From positions 1 through 45,619 of the forward strand of contig NZ_MUMI01000068.1 of the NCBI RefSeq assembly GCF_002155975.1: a stretch of 45,619 nucleotides of DNA, written 5' to 3'. The translations under genes and the position numbers were made by a program. The first letter of the stretch is position 1, and every line of letters begins with the position of its first letter. The notes below the pieces were generated by a model. The model did not search any database and was not told where the DNA came from. It saw nothing but the letters and a program-made list of their open reading frames with translations. The DNA is from Amycolatopsis kentuckyensis. Its GTDB lineage: Bacteria > Actinomycetota > Actinomycetes > Mycobacteriales > Pseudonocardiaceae. Shown piece by piece: positions 15,506-24,381 of this stretch.

Positions 15506-16791
15506 CCGAACAGGCGCTTCAGTTCGGAGCGAGCCACCTCGACCGCCGTCTTGACCTGCGCCGCCGGGTCCGCGCCCTCCTTGGCGATCTTCGCGACCGC
15601 GTCGGACAGCGCCGTGTTCGACTGCTGCGTCCACACCGGGCCGCCCACGAGGTGGCTGTTCTCCTTGACGAACCGGGCCGCGTCGGCGGCCGGGCCGGAC
15701 TTGAGGTTGTCCGCGCGGTCGATCAGGCTCTGCCGGGCCGGCACGTGGAACCCGAACTTCGTCGCGAACTCCAGCTGGTTCTGCGTCTGGTCGACCCACA
15801 GCCACTTCACGAACGCCTTGGCCTCGGCGACGTGCGCGCTCTTGGCGTTGACCATCGCGCCGTACGCGCCGACCGGCACCGACGGCGCGCCGCTGCCGTC
15901 CAGCTTCGGGAAGGGCAGGACGCCGAAGTCGTCGTCGAACGCCTGCCGGATCTTCGGCACGTTCCACAGCCCGGTCCACTGCATCGCCGTCAGCCCGTCG
16001 ATGAAGGCACTCGGGTCCGACCAGTCCGCCGGCGCGCCGAGCAGCAGGGAACCGTTGGCGTTCAGCGTGTGCAGCTTCGCCAGCGCGGTCGCCGCGCGCG
16101 GGTCGTCGAAGCCGACCTCGCGGTTGCCGTTCTTCAGGAAGTCGAGCCCGGCCGACCACAGCAGCGGGCCGGTGAGCACGCCGACGCCGCCGTCGTTGCC
16201 CGCGAAGAAGCCCTTGACGCCGTCCTTGGTGAGCTTCGTGGCCGCGTCGACGAGCTCGTCGACCGTCTGCGGCGGCTGCACTCCGGCGGCCTGCAGCAGG
16301 CTCTTGCGGTAGAAGAGCACCTGCGTGTCGGTGGCCTGCGGGATGCCGTAGACCCGGCCGTCGACGGTCTGCGCGGCCAGCACGGCCGGGCTGAAGTCGC
16401 CTTTCACCGGCCCGATGACGTCGTCGAGCGGGACGACCTGCTTCTGCCGCACCCAGTCGATCTTGACCTGCGCCTCGAAGACGTCCGGCACCTTGCTGTT
16501 CTGCAGGGCGGTGACGATCTTCGAGTCGTAGTCGCCCGGGTTCCACTGCACGGTCACGGCCGCGCCGGGGTAGCTGGCGGCGTACCGCTTGACGGCGTCC
16601 TGGACGCCTTCCTCGCCGTACGCGTGGTACCACTGCTGGAGCGAGACCTTCGGGGCGGCCGACGGCGGCGGGCCCGCCGAGTACGCCGTCGAGGGCGGCG
16701 GGTCACCCTGCCGCCCGGTGTTCGACCCGCAGGCCGTCGCCAGCGCGCCCATCCCGGCGAGCGCCAGGAAACTCCGCCTGTTCCGCTGCAT
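15502..16791 (-). CDS. Extracellular sugar-binding lipoprotein
   Basis: The 429-aa solute-binding protein has the N-terminus [23 protein letters not shown]: a lipobox LATAC with lipidated Cys at 21, preceded by a twin-arginine-like RNRRSFLA. The mature part is of the SBP type 1 family ([37 protein letters not shown], ending [10 protein letters not shown]). It captures sugar outside the membrane for the two permeases downstream. No glycosidase or sugar regulator lies alongside to suggest which sugar. Confidence 0.93.
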   Translation of the reverse strand: MQRNRRSFLALAGMGALATACGSNTGRQGDPPPSTAYSAGPPPSAAPKVSLQQWYHAYGEEGVQDAVKRYAASYPGAAVTVQWNPGDYDSKIVTALQNSKVPDVFEAQVKIDWVRQKQVVPLDDVIGPVKGDFSPAVLAAQTVDGRVYGIPQATDTQVLFYRKSLLQAAGVQPPQTVDELVDAATKLTKDGVKGFFAGNDGGVGVLTGPLLWSAGLDFLKNGNREVGFDDPRAATALAKLHTLNANGSLLLGAPADWSDPSAFIDGLTAMQWTGLWNVPKIRQAFDDDFGVLPFPKLDGSGAPSVPVGAYGAMVNAKSAHVAEAKAFVKWLWVDQTQNQLEFATKFGFHVPARQSLIDRADNLKSGPAADAARFVKENSHLVGGPVWTQQSNTALSDAVAKIAKEGADPAAQVKTAVEVARSELKRLFG

Positions 16792-16822
16792 CCCCAGAAC
16801 CCCTCCGACGTGCTCTGAAGGC

Positions 16823-16853
16823 CACCATAAGGGCGCAAGGGTCCCTTATGGTG
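16823..16853. terminator. Hairpin terminator
   Basis: Perfect 11-bp stem CACCATAAGGG / CCCTTATGGTG with a 9-nt loop. It lies 38 nt past the acyl-CoA synthetase stop and upstream of the sugar-binding protein gene, separating two same-strand transcription units. Confidence 0.65.
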
Positions 16854-16890
16854 ACCGCCAGAGGCATGAGACTCGCCGGAGATTTACCCG

Positions 16891-18519
<1,629 letters not shown>

Positions 18520-18792
18520 GGTCGCTCCCGGGGGTCGCTCGCCGGTGAACTGGGGTTGCGCCGACTCTAGTGCGGATCGGGTGAAGCGGGCATGGTCAAC
18601 AACGGCTCCGTTCGGTCACGGTCGTCGCGCGATCGGGCGACGACCGGACGATGATCAAGATCATCAGTTTTTCGGCTTTTCCTTATGTGCAAGGAAATGT
18701 GCACGAGAACAGTGGGTAACGGAGGCTCCACTTCCGGGTGAGAAGGGCCACGCGGACCACTTCTTGGGAGCGTTTCCGCAGGCCGGAGCGGG
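18520..18792. other. Divergent intergenic region upstream of fadD
   Basis: No gene supported. It contains the 5' region of the acyl-CoA synthetase (minus strand) and an unusually AT-rich stretch for this genome at about 18655-18690 (ATGATCAAGATCATC and TTTTTCGGCTTTTCC). The GATGATCAAGATCATC segment is a near palindrome that could bind a regulator. Confidence 0.35.
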
Positions 18793-18821
18793 TTGCCCGG
18801 TATCACCTCCGGGGGTAATAA
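18793..18821 (+). promoter_or_regulatory. Candidate promoter of the mIHF gene
   Basis: TTGCCC and TAATAA hexamers are separated by 17 bp, 143 nt before the mIHF start. The spacer holds a partial dyad (ATCACC / GGTAAT). Consensus match is moderate. Confidence 0.4.
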
Positions 18822-18889
18822 GTGCGTGTCGGTTGCACGGCCATGAAGCGGGTGGCGTTTACTGGGCCCGTGGCAAGAGACGGCTGAGC

Positions 18890-18911
18890 AGCGCTTGCAG
18901 GAGCAAGCGCT
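18890..18911. promoter_or_regulatory. Hairpin in the 5' leader of the mIHF gene
   Basis: Perfect 9-bp arms AGCGCTTGC / GCAAGCGCT with a 4-nt loop, 52 nt upstream of the start codon. It could be an mRNA leader stem or a protein site. Confidence 0.4.
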
Positions 18912-18963
18912 CACAAAAGCTGTCGGCCGCGAAAGCGGAGACCTGAGAGGAAAGGACACTACG

Positions 18964-19275
18964 TTGGCTCTGCCTACGTTGACTCCGGAGCAGCGCGCCG
19001 AGGCCCTGGCCAAGGCCGCCGAGGCTCGCAAGGCGCGTTCGGAGCTGCTCGCGTCGATCAAGTCCGGCAAGGAGAGCATCGAAAAGGTGCTCAAGCAGGC
19101 CAAGGAGAACAAGACCATCGGGAAGACGAAGGTCACCCAGCTGCTGAAGGCCGTCCCCGGCCTCGGCGCGGTGAAGGTCGCCGCCCTGCTCGAGCAGGCC
19201 GGCATCGACCCGGACCGGCGTGCGGCCGGCCTGGGCGAGCGCCAGCGCGAGGCGCTCATCGACGCGCTCAAGTAG
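18964..19275 (+). CDS. Actinobacterial integration host factor (mIHF)
   Basis: The 103-aa nucleoid protein begins TTG (LALPTLTPEQRAEALAKAAEARKAR), the usual mIHF N-terminus. A helix-two-turn-helix core follows (GKTKVTQLLKAVPGLGAVKVAALLEQAGI) with the tail RRAAGLGERQREALIDALK. It bends DNA and affects recombination and expression. TTG 18964 is chosen because it follows GAGAGGAAAGGA and gives the family length; the longer frame from 18895 adds an unrelated N-terminus. The usual mIHF gene lies beside guanylate kinase. Here it is next to isochorismate synthase, so this may be a second copy. Confidence 0.9.
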   Translation: MALPTLTPEQRAEALAKAAEARKARSELLASIKSGKESIEKVLKQAKENKTIGKTKVTQLLKAVPGLGAVKVAALLEQAGIDPDRRAAGLGERQREALIDALK

Positions 19276-19292
19276 CCGTCACCAGGAGCTGA

Positions 19293-19330
19293 CCGCGAGG
19301 GGAGTGTCGCTGGCGACACTTCCCTCGCGG
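19293..19330 (+). terminator. Strong terminator after mIHF
   Basis: 16-bp stem (CCGCGAGGGGAGTGTC / GACACTTCCCTCGCGG, one G-U pair) with a 6-nt loop, 17 nt past the mIHF stop. Confidence 0.8.
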
Positions 19331-19359
19331 ATCTCCCCTCGCCTGGGAGGCTGGGTCTT

Positions 19360-20511
19360 GTGAGTTCTCCTGATCCGGCGACCCCGGCTGACCTCGCCGC
19401 CCGCTACCAGCGAGGCGACTTCCTCTTCACGACGGCCTCGCGCGCACTGCTCGCGCAGGGCACGATCCGCACCGTCACCGAGACGGACCCGCAGCGGCTC
19501 GCTTCGGCGATCCCCGGCGTCCTGGCCGAGACGGGCGCCCCGCTGGCCGTCGGCATCCTGCCGTTCGACACCGGGCCCGACACGAAGGTGCCGGGCCATC
19601 TCGTGGTGCCCCGGACCGTCCACCGCTCCTCGGGAACGCCCTCGCTGCCGCGGGAGACCCTGCCGGCGCCCGTGCGGGTCCGTGCGGTGCCGTCTCCGGC
19701 GTTGCACATGGCGGCGGTGCGTTCCGCGGTCCTCGCCCTGGGCGAGCGCGACCTGCAGAAAGTCGTCCTGGCCCGCGCTCTGGACCTCGAGTTCGCCGCG
19801 CCGGTGCCCGCCGAGAGCATCGTGCGGAACCTGGCGGTGGGCAATTCCCGGCACTTCACGTACGCGGCCGAGCTGCCGGGCGGCCGGTCACTGGTCGGCG
19901 CGACGCCCGAGCTGCTGCTGCGCCGCACGGGCCGGACGGTGTTCTCGTCACCGCACGCGGGATCGATGCCGCGCTCGGCGGACCCGGTGGTCGACCGGGC
20001 CAACGGCGAGGCGCTGCGGACGTCCCGCAAGGACCAGCTCGAGCATGCGGTGGTGATCGACTACCTGGTCGAGGCGTTGCGGCCGTTCTGCCGGACCCTG
20101 GACGTCCCGGCCGGCCCGGAGCTGGTGACGACCCCGGCGATCTGGCACCTGCGCACGCCGATCACGGGCGAGCTGGCCGACCCGGACATCACGGCGCTGG
20201 ACCTGGCGGCGGCGTTGCACCCGACCCCGGCGGTCTGCGGCACCCCGACGGAGGGCGCGCGTGACCTGGTCCAGGAGCTGGAGCCGTTCGACCGCGACTA
20301 CTACGCGGGCGCGGTCGGCTGGGTGGACGCAGCGGGCGACGGCGAGTGGGCGGTGGCGATCCGCTGTGCGGAGATCGCCTCGACATCGATGCGGCTGTAT
20401 GCGGGGGGCGGGATCGTGGCGGAGTCGGATCCGCAGTCGGAACTGGCCGAGACGACGGCGAAGTTCCGCACGCTGCTGACGGCGATGGGCCTGGAGGACC
20501 TGCCGGTCTGA
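19360..20511 (+). CDS. Isochorismate synthase
   Basis: The 383-aa chorismate-utilising enzyme converts chorismate to isochorismate, the entry to menaquinone, salicylate or 2,3-dihydroxybenzoate. Motifs are LQKVVLARALDLEF, VGATPELLLRRTG, HPTPAVCGTPTEGA, GWVDAAGDGEWAVAIRCAEI and YAGGGIVAESDPQSELAE. These fit the MenF/EntC/DhbC group rather than anthranilate synthase. The start is GTG 19360 with GGAGG 8-9 nt upstream. No menD, entB or entA neighbour is present. A phosphopantetheinyl transferase is convergent 6 bp away, hinting at siderophore or peptide biosynthesis elsewhere. Confidence 0.92.
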   Translation: MSSPDPATPADLAARYQRGDFLFTTASRALLAQGTIRTVTETDPQRLASAIPGVLAETGAPLAVGILPFDTGPDTKVPGHLVVPRTVHRSSGTPSLPRETLPAPVRVRAVPSPALHMAAVRSAVLALGERDLQKVVLARALDLEFAAPVPAESIVRNLAVGNSRHFTYAAELPGGRSLVGATPELLLRRTGRTVFSSPHAGSMPRSADPVVDRANGEALRTSRKDQLEHAVVIDYLVEALRPFCRTLDVPAGPELVTTPAIWHLRTPITGELADPDITALDLAAALHPTPAVCGTPTEGARDLVQELEPFDRDYYAGAVGWVDAAGDGEWAVAIRCAEIASTSMRLYAGGGIVAESDPQSELAETTAKFRTLLTAMGLEDLPV

Positions 20512-20517
20512 GCCTGC

Positions 20518-21204
20518 CTACGGAACCCAGTGCTCCTCGGTGACCGACAGCTCCTCGGTGGTCAGCACCGCGATGGCCGCGCGGTACCCGTCCGCGGCCT
20601 TCAGGTCCACCAGCCGGGTCGTCGCCGGGGCCAGGGCCGGGTCGCCGGAGGACACCAAGCTCGCCGGTTCGTCGTAGCGGGAGAAGGTGATGCTCTGCAG
20701 GGGGATGCGCAGGCCCTTGCCCGTGGCCTTCATCACCGCCTCCTTGCGGGTCCAGTAGACGAAGAACGCCGCCGCCTTCTCCGCCGGGTCCAGGCCCGCC
20801 AGGTGCTCCGCCTCCGCCGGGCTCAGTGCGTACTCGATCAGGCCGTCGTCCGCGCGGCGGGTGGCCGTCTCGACGTCGAGGCCCACCGGGACCGACGGTG
20901 TCGCGGCGATGCCGATCAGGTCGCCCGAATGCGAGATCGACAGCGTCAGGTCCGCGCCCGGGATGCGGGGCCGCCCGTGGGGCTTGCCGCAGTCTTCGCA
21001 GGTCGCGTCGAACTTCACCGTCTCCAGGGCCAGGCCGAGCCGCTCGGCCGCGACCGTCTTCGCCAGGACGCGGCCGGTGAGGAACCGCCGCTTGTCCGCC
21101 TCCTGCCGGTACGCGTCGAACCGGCCTTGCTCGACCTCGTCGAGCAGGCGCAGGAAGCGATCTTCGGCGGGCAACGGCGACGACCAGCGGACCTCGATCT
21201 CCAT
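20518..21204 (-). CDS. 4'-phosphopantetheinyl transferase, Sfp type
   Basis: The 228-aa enzyme transfers phosphopantetheine from CoA to carrier-protein serines of NRPS, PKS or FAS. Sfp hallmarks are LSISHSGDLIGIA, VGLDVE (Mg-binding D and E) and YWTRKEAVMKATGKG. A cysteine pair CEDCG precedes the core. ATG 21204 is chosen because GGAGGGG sits immediately upstream; the earlier start adds 23 atypical residues. It converges with isochorismate synthase. The window has no carrier protein, so the partner is elsewhere. Confidence 0.93.
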   Translation of the reverse strand: MEIEVRWSSPLPAEDRFLRLLDEVEQGRFDAYRQEADKRRFLTGRVLAKTVAAERLGLALETVKFDATCEDCGKPHGRPRIPGADLTLSISHSGDLIGIAATPSVPVGLDVETATRRADDGLIEYALSPAEAEHLAGLDPAEKAAAFFVYWTRKEAVMKATGKGLRIPLQSITFSRYDEPASLVSSGDPALAPATTRLVDLKAADGYRAAIAVLTTEELSVTEEHWVP

Positions 21205-21269
21205 CACCCCTCCGATCCTTCCGGGCTTGGAAGCCGTTGTCACGGGGATCGGGCACAGGACAGGGGGTG

Positions 21270-21966
21270 TCACAGCCGGCGCGGTACGGACGGGACGCGC
21301 GGCAGGGGGTCGAGGGACCGGCCGTAGCCGTGGTGGCCGTGGCGTCGAGGCGTGGGCTGCCCCGGCCGGGCGTCGACGTGGTGCTCCTCGCGCAGGTTGT
21401 TCTCGGTGAGGTCTCCGGTCTCGATGGTGTTCTCCTCCTCGCGGTTGTCGTAGGCGGGATCGGTGGCGGGCCCGCTCGCGTTCGTGCCCGCGGTGTCGTG
21501 GCGGGCATGGTGATCACCACGTCGGAGCCGGTGTGCGGATCGTGCGCGCCGGCCTGGTCGAGCGCCTGGGTTTCGCCGCCGTCCTGCAGCAGGGCGACGG
21601 CCTCGGACGGCTCGATCCGCACCCGGTGCGGTCCGGCGGCCAGCTCGACGACCAGCCGGCGGCCGTGGCGGCGGAACATCAGGGCGGCGAGCGCGGCGAG
21701 AACGCGTTCGCGGAAGCCGGGGTACGTGCGGCCGAACGGCTGGGTGTCCGAGATGGTCAGCGGCGGCCGGCGGCCCGGGCGGGTGCGGTCTGACGCTGCA
21801 CGAGCAGCGCGCACAGCGCGCGGTTGCCCGCCTGGCGCTGCAGGGCGAGGGCGGAGCCGGCGGCCAGCCCGCTCCGCGGGCCGGGGCGTGCGGCGACTGC
21901 CGGCGCGGGCATCGCCCGGGTGGCAGCGCGTGGCTCGTGCTCACCGGTGTGCGTCGCCTTCGCCAC
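21270..21966 (-). pseudogene. Broken gene with LQRxAGNRA motif (eCIS-cargo-like remnant)
   Basis: Three consecutive minus-strand segments with coding-like third-position GC lie in three different frames. Segment A (GTG 21966 to stop 21757, 69 aa) ends LALQRQAGNRALCALLVQRQ, the short motif typical near the N-terminus of DUF4157-type proteins linked to extracellular contractile injection systems. Segment B (from about 21760 to 21500) reads LTISDTQPFGRTYPGFRERV and on to HTGSDVVITMPA. Segment C (about 21510 to stop 21270) reads DPAYDNREEENTIETGDL and ends RVPSVPRRL. Segment C has no start codon, so at least one frameshift separates B and C. A and B could be two coupled genes (CTGA) or be split by a second shift. 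Function unknown. Confidence 0.55.
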
Positions 21967-22092
21967 GCGGACACGGTAAGCCGGGCCGCGGCCGCCCGTC
22001 CCGCCCCCGGATGCCGCCTGCCGGGCTGTTCCGGCTGCCCTCGGCGGTCCCGGCGTCCTTGCGCCCGCGTGGTGCGTGGCGCACTATAGGAG

Positions 22093-22106
22093 TAAGCAAG
22101 CGCTTA
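22093..22106. promoter_or_regulatory. Candidate TetR-type operator of the acyl-CoA dehydrogenase
   Basis: TAAGC-N4-GCTTA, overlapping a perfect AAGCGCTT palindrome (22098-22105), directly after a TATAGG-like -10 and 26 bp before the start codon. AAGC/GCTT half-sites are common in TetR operators of fatty-acid and sterol genes in actinobacteria. Confidence 0.5.
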
Positions 22107-22131
22107 GCCAGAGTCGGAGGAGCACGCGGGC

Positions 22132-23301
22132 ATGGACTTTTCACTCAGCACCGAAGAACGGGAAGTGCGCGACTGGGTCCGCACCTTCGTCCAGCGGGAG
22201 CTGGTCCCCCTCGAGCAGGAAGTCCTCCGGCGCGAGCGTGCCCACCAGCCCGGCCTCACCGGCGAGGAGCTCAAGGACCTCCAGCTCAAGGCGAAGGAGT
22301 CCGGCTTCTGGGGCGTGCTGACCCCGGAGGAGTACGGCGGCATGGGCCTGTCCGCCGTGATGGCCGCGCTGCTGGAGGCCGAGCTCGGCCGGACCTTCGT
22401 GCCGTTCCGCTTCGGCGGGGCCGCCGACAACATCCTGTTCCACGCCAACGAAGAGCAGAAGCAGGCCTACCTGCTGCCGACGATCTCGGGCGAGCGCAAG
22501 TCGTGCTTCGCGATCACCGAGCCGGGCGCCGGGTCGGACGCCAAGGCCATCCGGACCACCGCCCGCAAGGACGGCAGCGACTGGATCATCAACGGCGAGA
22601 AGACCTTCATCACCGGTGGCAACGAGGCCGACTTCACCATGGTCTTCGCCATCACCGACCCCGAGAAGGGCGCGAACGGCGGCGTCACCTGCTTCCTCGT
22701 CGACCGCGAGGCCGGCTGGAAGTCCGAATACATCGACACGATGGGCGAGTGGGGTCCCGCGTCGCTGATCTTCCAGGACGTCCGCGTCCCGGAGACGCAG
22801 ATCCTCGGCGAGGAGGGCCGCGGCTTCGAGCTGGCCATGCAGTGGATCGGCCAGGGCCGCTACCTGCTGCCCGCCCGCGCGATCGGCTCGTGCGAGCGGC
22901 TGATCTCGATGGCCATCGAGCACGCCAACACCCGCGAGACGTTCGGGCAGAAGATCGCCGAGCGGCAGGCCATCCAGTGGATGATCGCCGACTCCGGCGT
23001 CGAGCTGGAAGCGCTGCGCTGGCTGGTGCTGCACGCCGCCTGGCAGGTCGACCAGGGCGTCGATTCGCGCCACGCGCAGTCGATGGCGAAGCTGTACGGC
23101 GGCCAGAAGGCCAACGAGATCGTCGACCGCGTCCTGCAGATCCACGGCGGCATGGGCTACACGCGGGAGCTGCCGGTCGAGCGGTGGTACCGCGAGCTGC
23201 GGCTGCTGCGCATCTACGAAGGCACCGACGAGATCCAGCGCCGGACGATCGCCCGCAACCTGCTCAAGGGGCACGTCAAGGTCGGCGGGACGCTGGGCTG
23301 A
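22132..23301 (+). CDS. Acyl-CoA dehydrogenase
   Basis: The 389-aa flavoenzyme introduces the alpha-beta double bond into acyl-CoA, passing electrons to ETF. Features are an N-terminal helical domain, the FAD/substrate segment CFAITEPGAGSDAKAI with GEKTFITGG, QIHGGMGYTRELPVERWYRE, and the C-terminal catalytic glutamate region RIYEGTDEIQRRTIARN. The start ATG has GGAGGAG upstream. It is a single gene closed by a bidirectional terminator, with the operator-like dyad just upstream. Chain-length preference is not readable. Confidence 0.95.
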   Translation: MDFSLSTEEREVRDWVRTFVQRELVPLEQEVLRRERAHQPGLTGEELKDLQLKAKESGFWGVLTPEEYGGMGLSAVMAALLEAELGRTFVPFRFGGAADNILFHANEEQKQAYLLPTISGERKSCFAITEPGAGSDAKAIRTTARKDGSDWIINGEKTFITGGNEADFTMVFAITDPEKGANGGVTCFLVDREAGWKSEYIDTMGEWGPASLIFQDVRVPETQILGEEGRGFELAMQWIGQGRYLLPARAIGSCERLISMAIEHANTRETFGQKIAERQAIQWMIADSGVELEALRWLVLHAAWQVDQGVDSRHAQSMAKLYGGQKANEIVDRVLQIHGGMGYTRELPVERWYRELRLLRIYEGTDEIQRRTIARNLLKGHVKVGGTLG

Positions 23302-23312
23302 AAACGCGAGAA

Positions 23313-23348
23313 GCCGTCAAGGCCACCCGGGAAGGTGGCCTTGACGGC
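23313..23348. terminator. Bidirectional terminator
   Basis: Perfect 15-bp stem GCCGTCAAGGCCACC / GGTGGCCTTGACGGC with a 6-nt loop, between the convergent acyl-CoA dehydrogenase and a small hypothetical gene. Confidence 0.88.
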
Positions 23349-23360
23349 ATTTCGAGCTGC

Positions 23361-23681
23361 TTACTTCTTGTTGCGGATGGCGATCGGGACGCCCGCGAGG
23401 TCCTCTTCGTTGCACAGGAGCTTCACGTCGTAGTACGGCGAACCCTGGCGGTCGTCGTAGTCGAGGTGGATGGCCAGCACGTCGAGTGGCTCGCCGAGCC
23501 ACTCCTGGGCCTGCCGTAGCCAGGCGGAGCACCGTTCCAGGGCGGTGGGGAGATCGTCATCGCGGAACTCGACGGGGCGATAGGGGACATCCTGCACCTG
23601 ATCGCGGGGGTGTGCCGGCGCCGGGAGGCCCGGCGCGAGACCCGAGTCGTCCAGTTCCAGTTGGATCGTTTCCTCAGTCAC
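23361..23681 (-). CDS. Small acidic hypothetical protein
   Basis: A 106-aa protein starting at GTG 23681 (MTEETIQLELDDSGL); GTG 23699 is an alternative giving 112 aa. I do not recognise the family. It is soluble and acidic, with a C-terminal alpha/beta part: WLRQAQEWLGEPLDVLAIHLDYD, then SPYYDVKLLCNEEDLAG. No membrane segment, signal peptide or cysteine motif. It is a single gene with a strong terminator. High third-position GC supports it as coding. Confidence 0.7.
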   Translation of the reverse strand: MTEETIQLELDDSGLAPGLPAPAHPRDQVQDVPYRPVEFRDDDLPTALERCSAWLRQAQEWLGEPLDVLAIHLDYDDRQGSPYYDVKLLCNEEDLAGVPIAIRNKK

Positions 23682-23739
23682 CCTTCGAGCGTCCCCCACC
23701 CGCGCCGTCTGGGCAAGGCGTACACAGGTAAAAGCGCCG

Positions 23740-24381
23740 CTAAACGGACACGCCCCACTCTTTCGCGACGATTTCCCGGCACCGCCGCAAGTCGGTCACA
23801 CCGGGCGCGGACGTGCAGCCCAGCGCCCTCGACGCCAGTTCCGCGTAGTGCTCCGCCAGCTCGTCCAGCGCCAGCGGACCGCGTGGCGAATACCACCTCG
23901 CGACGCCGCTGCACATCTCGAGCAGGGCGAGCCGGGTCACCGCCGGGTGCTCCACACGGAACACCCCGGCGGCCACGCCTTCGTCGATCGTGGCCGCCCA
24001 CAGCCGTTCGTAGGCGTCCCGCAGGGCCACCACCGGCTCGCGCGCGGCCGGGGACAGGACGTCGACTTCGTTGTCCACCACCCGGGTTTCCGCCGGGCCG
24101 ACGGCGTGCGCGAGGACGTGCAGCGCGACCAGCGTGCGCAGCCGGTGCACCGGGTCACCGCCGCCCGCGGTCGCCTCGCGGGCCGCGTCGAGGAGCCGGT
24201 TCAGCGCGGTCCGCATGATCTCCGCGAGCAGATCCTCCTTGGTTCCCATGTAGTGGTACAGGCTGGCCGAGGAGAGTTCCGCCTCCTGCGCCAGATCCCG
24301 GATACCGGTGCCGTGGAAGCCCTTGGTGGCGAACAGCTTCACCGCCGCCGCGCGCACCCGCTCCCGGCTGCTCACAGCCAT
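23740..24381 (-). CDS. TetR-family regulator of an acyl-CoA operon
   Basis: The 213-aa product has an HTH at about residues 9-55 (AVKLFATKGFHGTGIRDLAQEAELSSASLYHYMGTKEDLLAEI) and a long C-terminal ligand domain of the KstR2/FadR-like type. The gene ends the operon enoyl-CoA hydratase / acyl-CoA ligase / tetR and overlaps the ligase by 10 nt. Its ligand is likely an acyl-CoA made by the operon (inference). The (TCGA)4 palindrome upstream of the operon is a candidate binding site. Confidence 0.92.
   Translation of the reverse strand: MAVSSRERVRAAAVKLFATKGFHGTGIRDLAQEAELSSASLYHYMGTKEDLLAEIMRTALNRLLDAAREATAGGGDPVHRLRTLVALHVLAHAVGPAETRVVDNEVDVLSPAAREPVVALRDAYERLWAATIDEGVAAGVFRVEHPAVTRLALLEMCSGVARWYSPRGPLALDELAEHYAELASRALGCTSAPGVTDLRRCREIVAKEWGVSV

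Noticed and set aside
18567-19319. A 250-codon minus-strand frame over mIHF and its upstream region.
   Set aside because: It is antisense to the recognised mIHF gene and lacks motifs.
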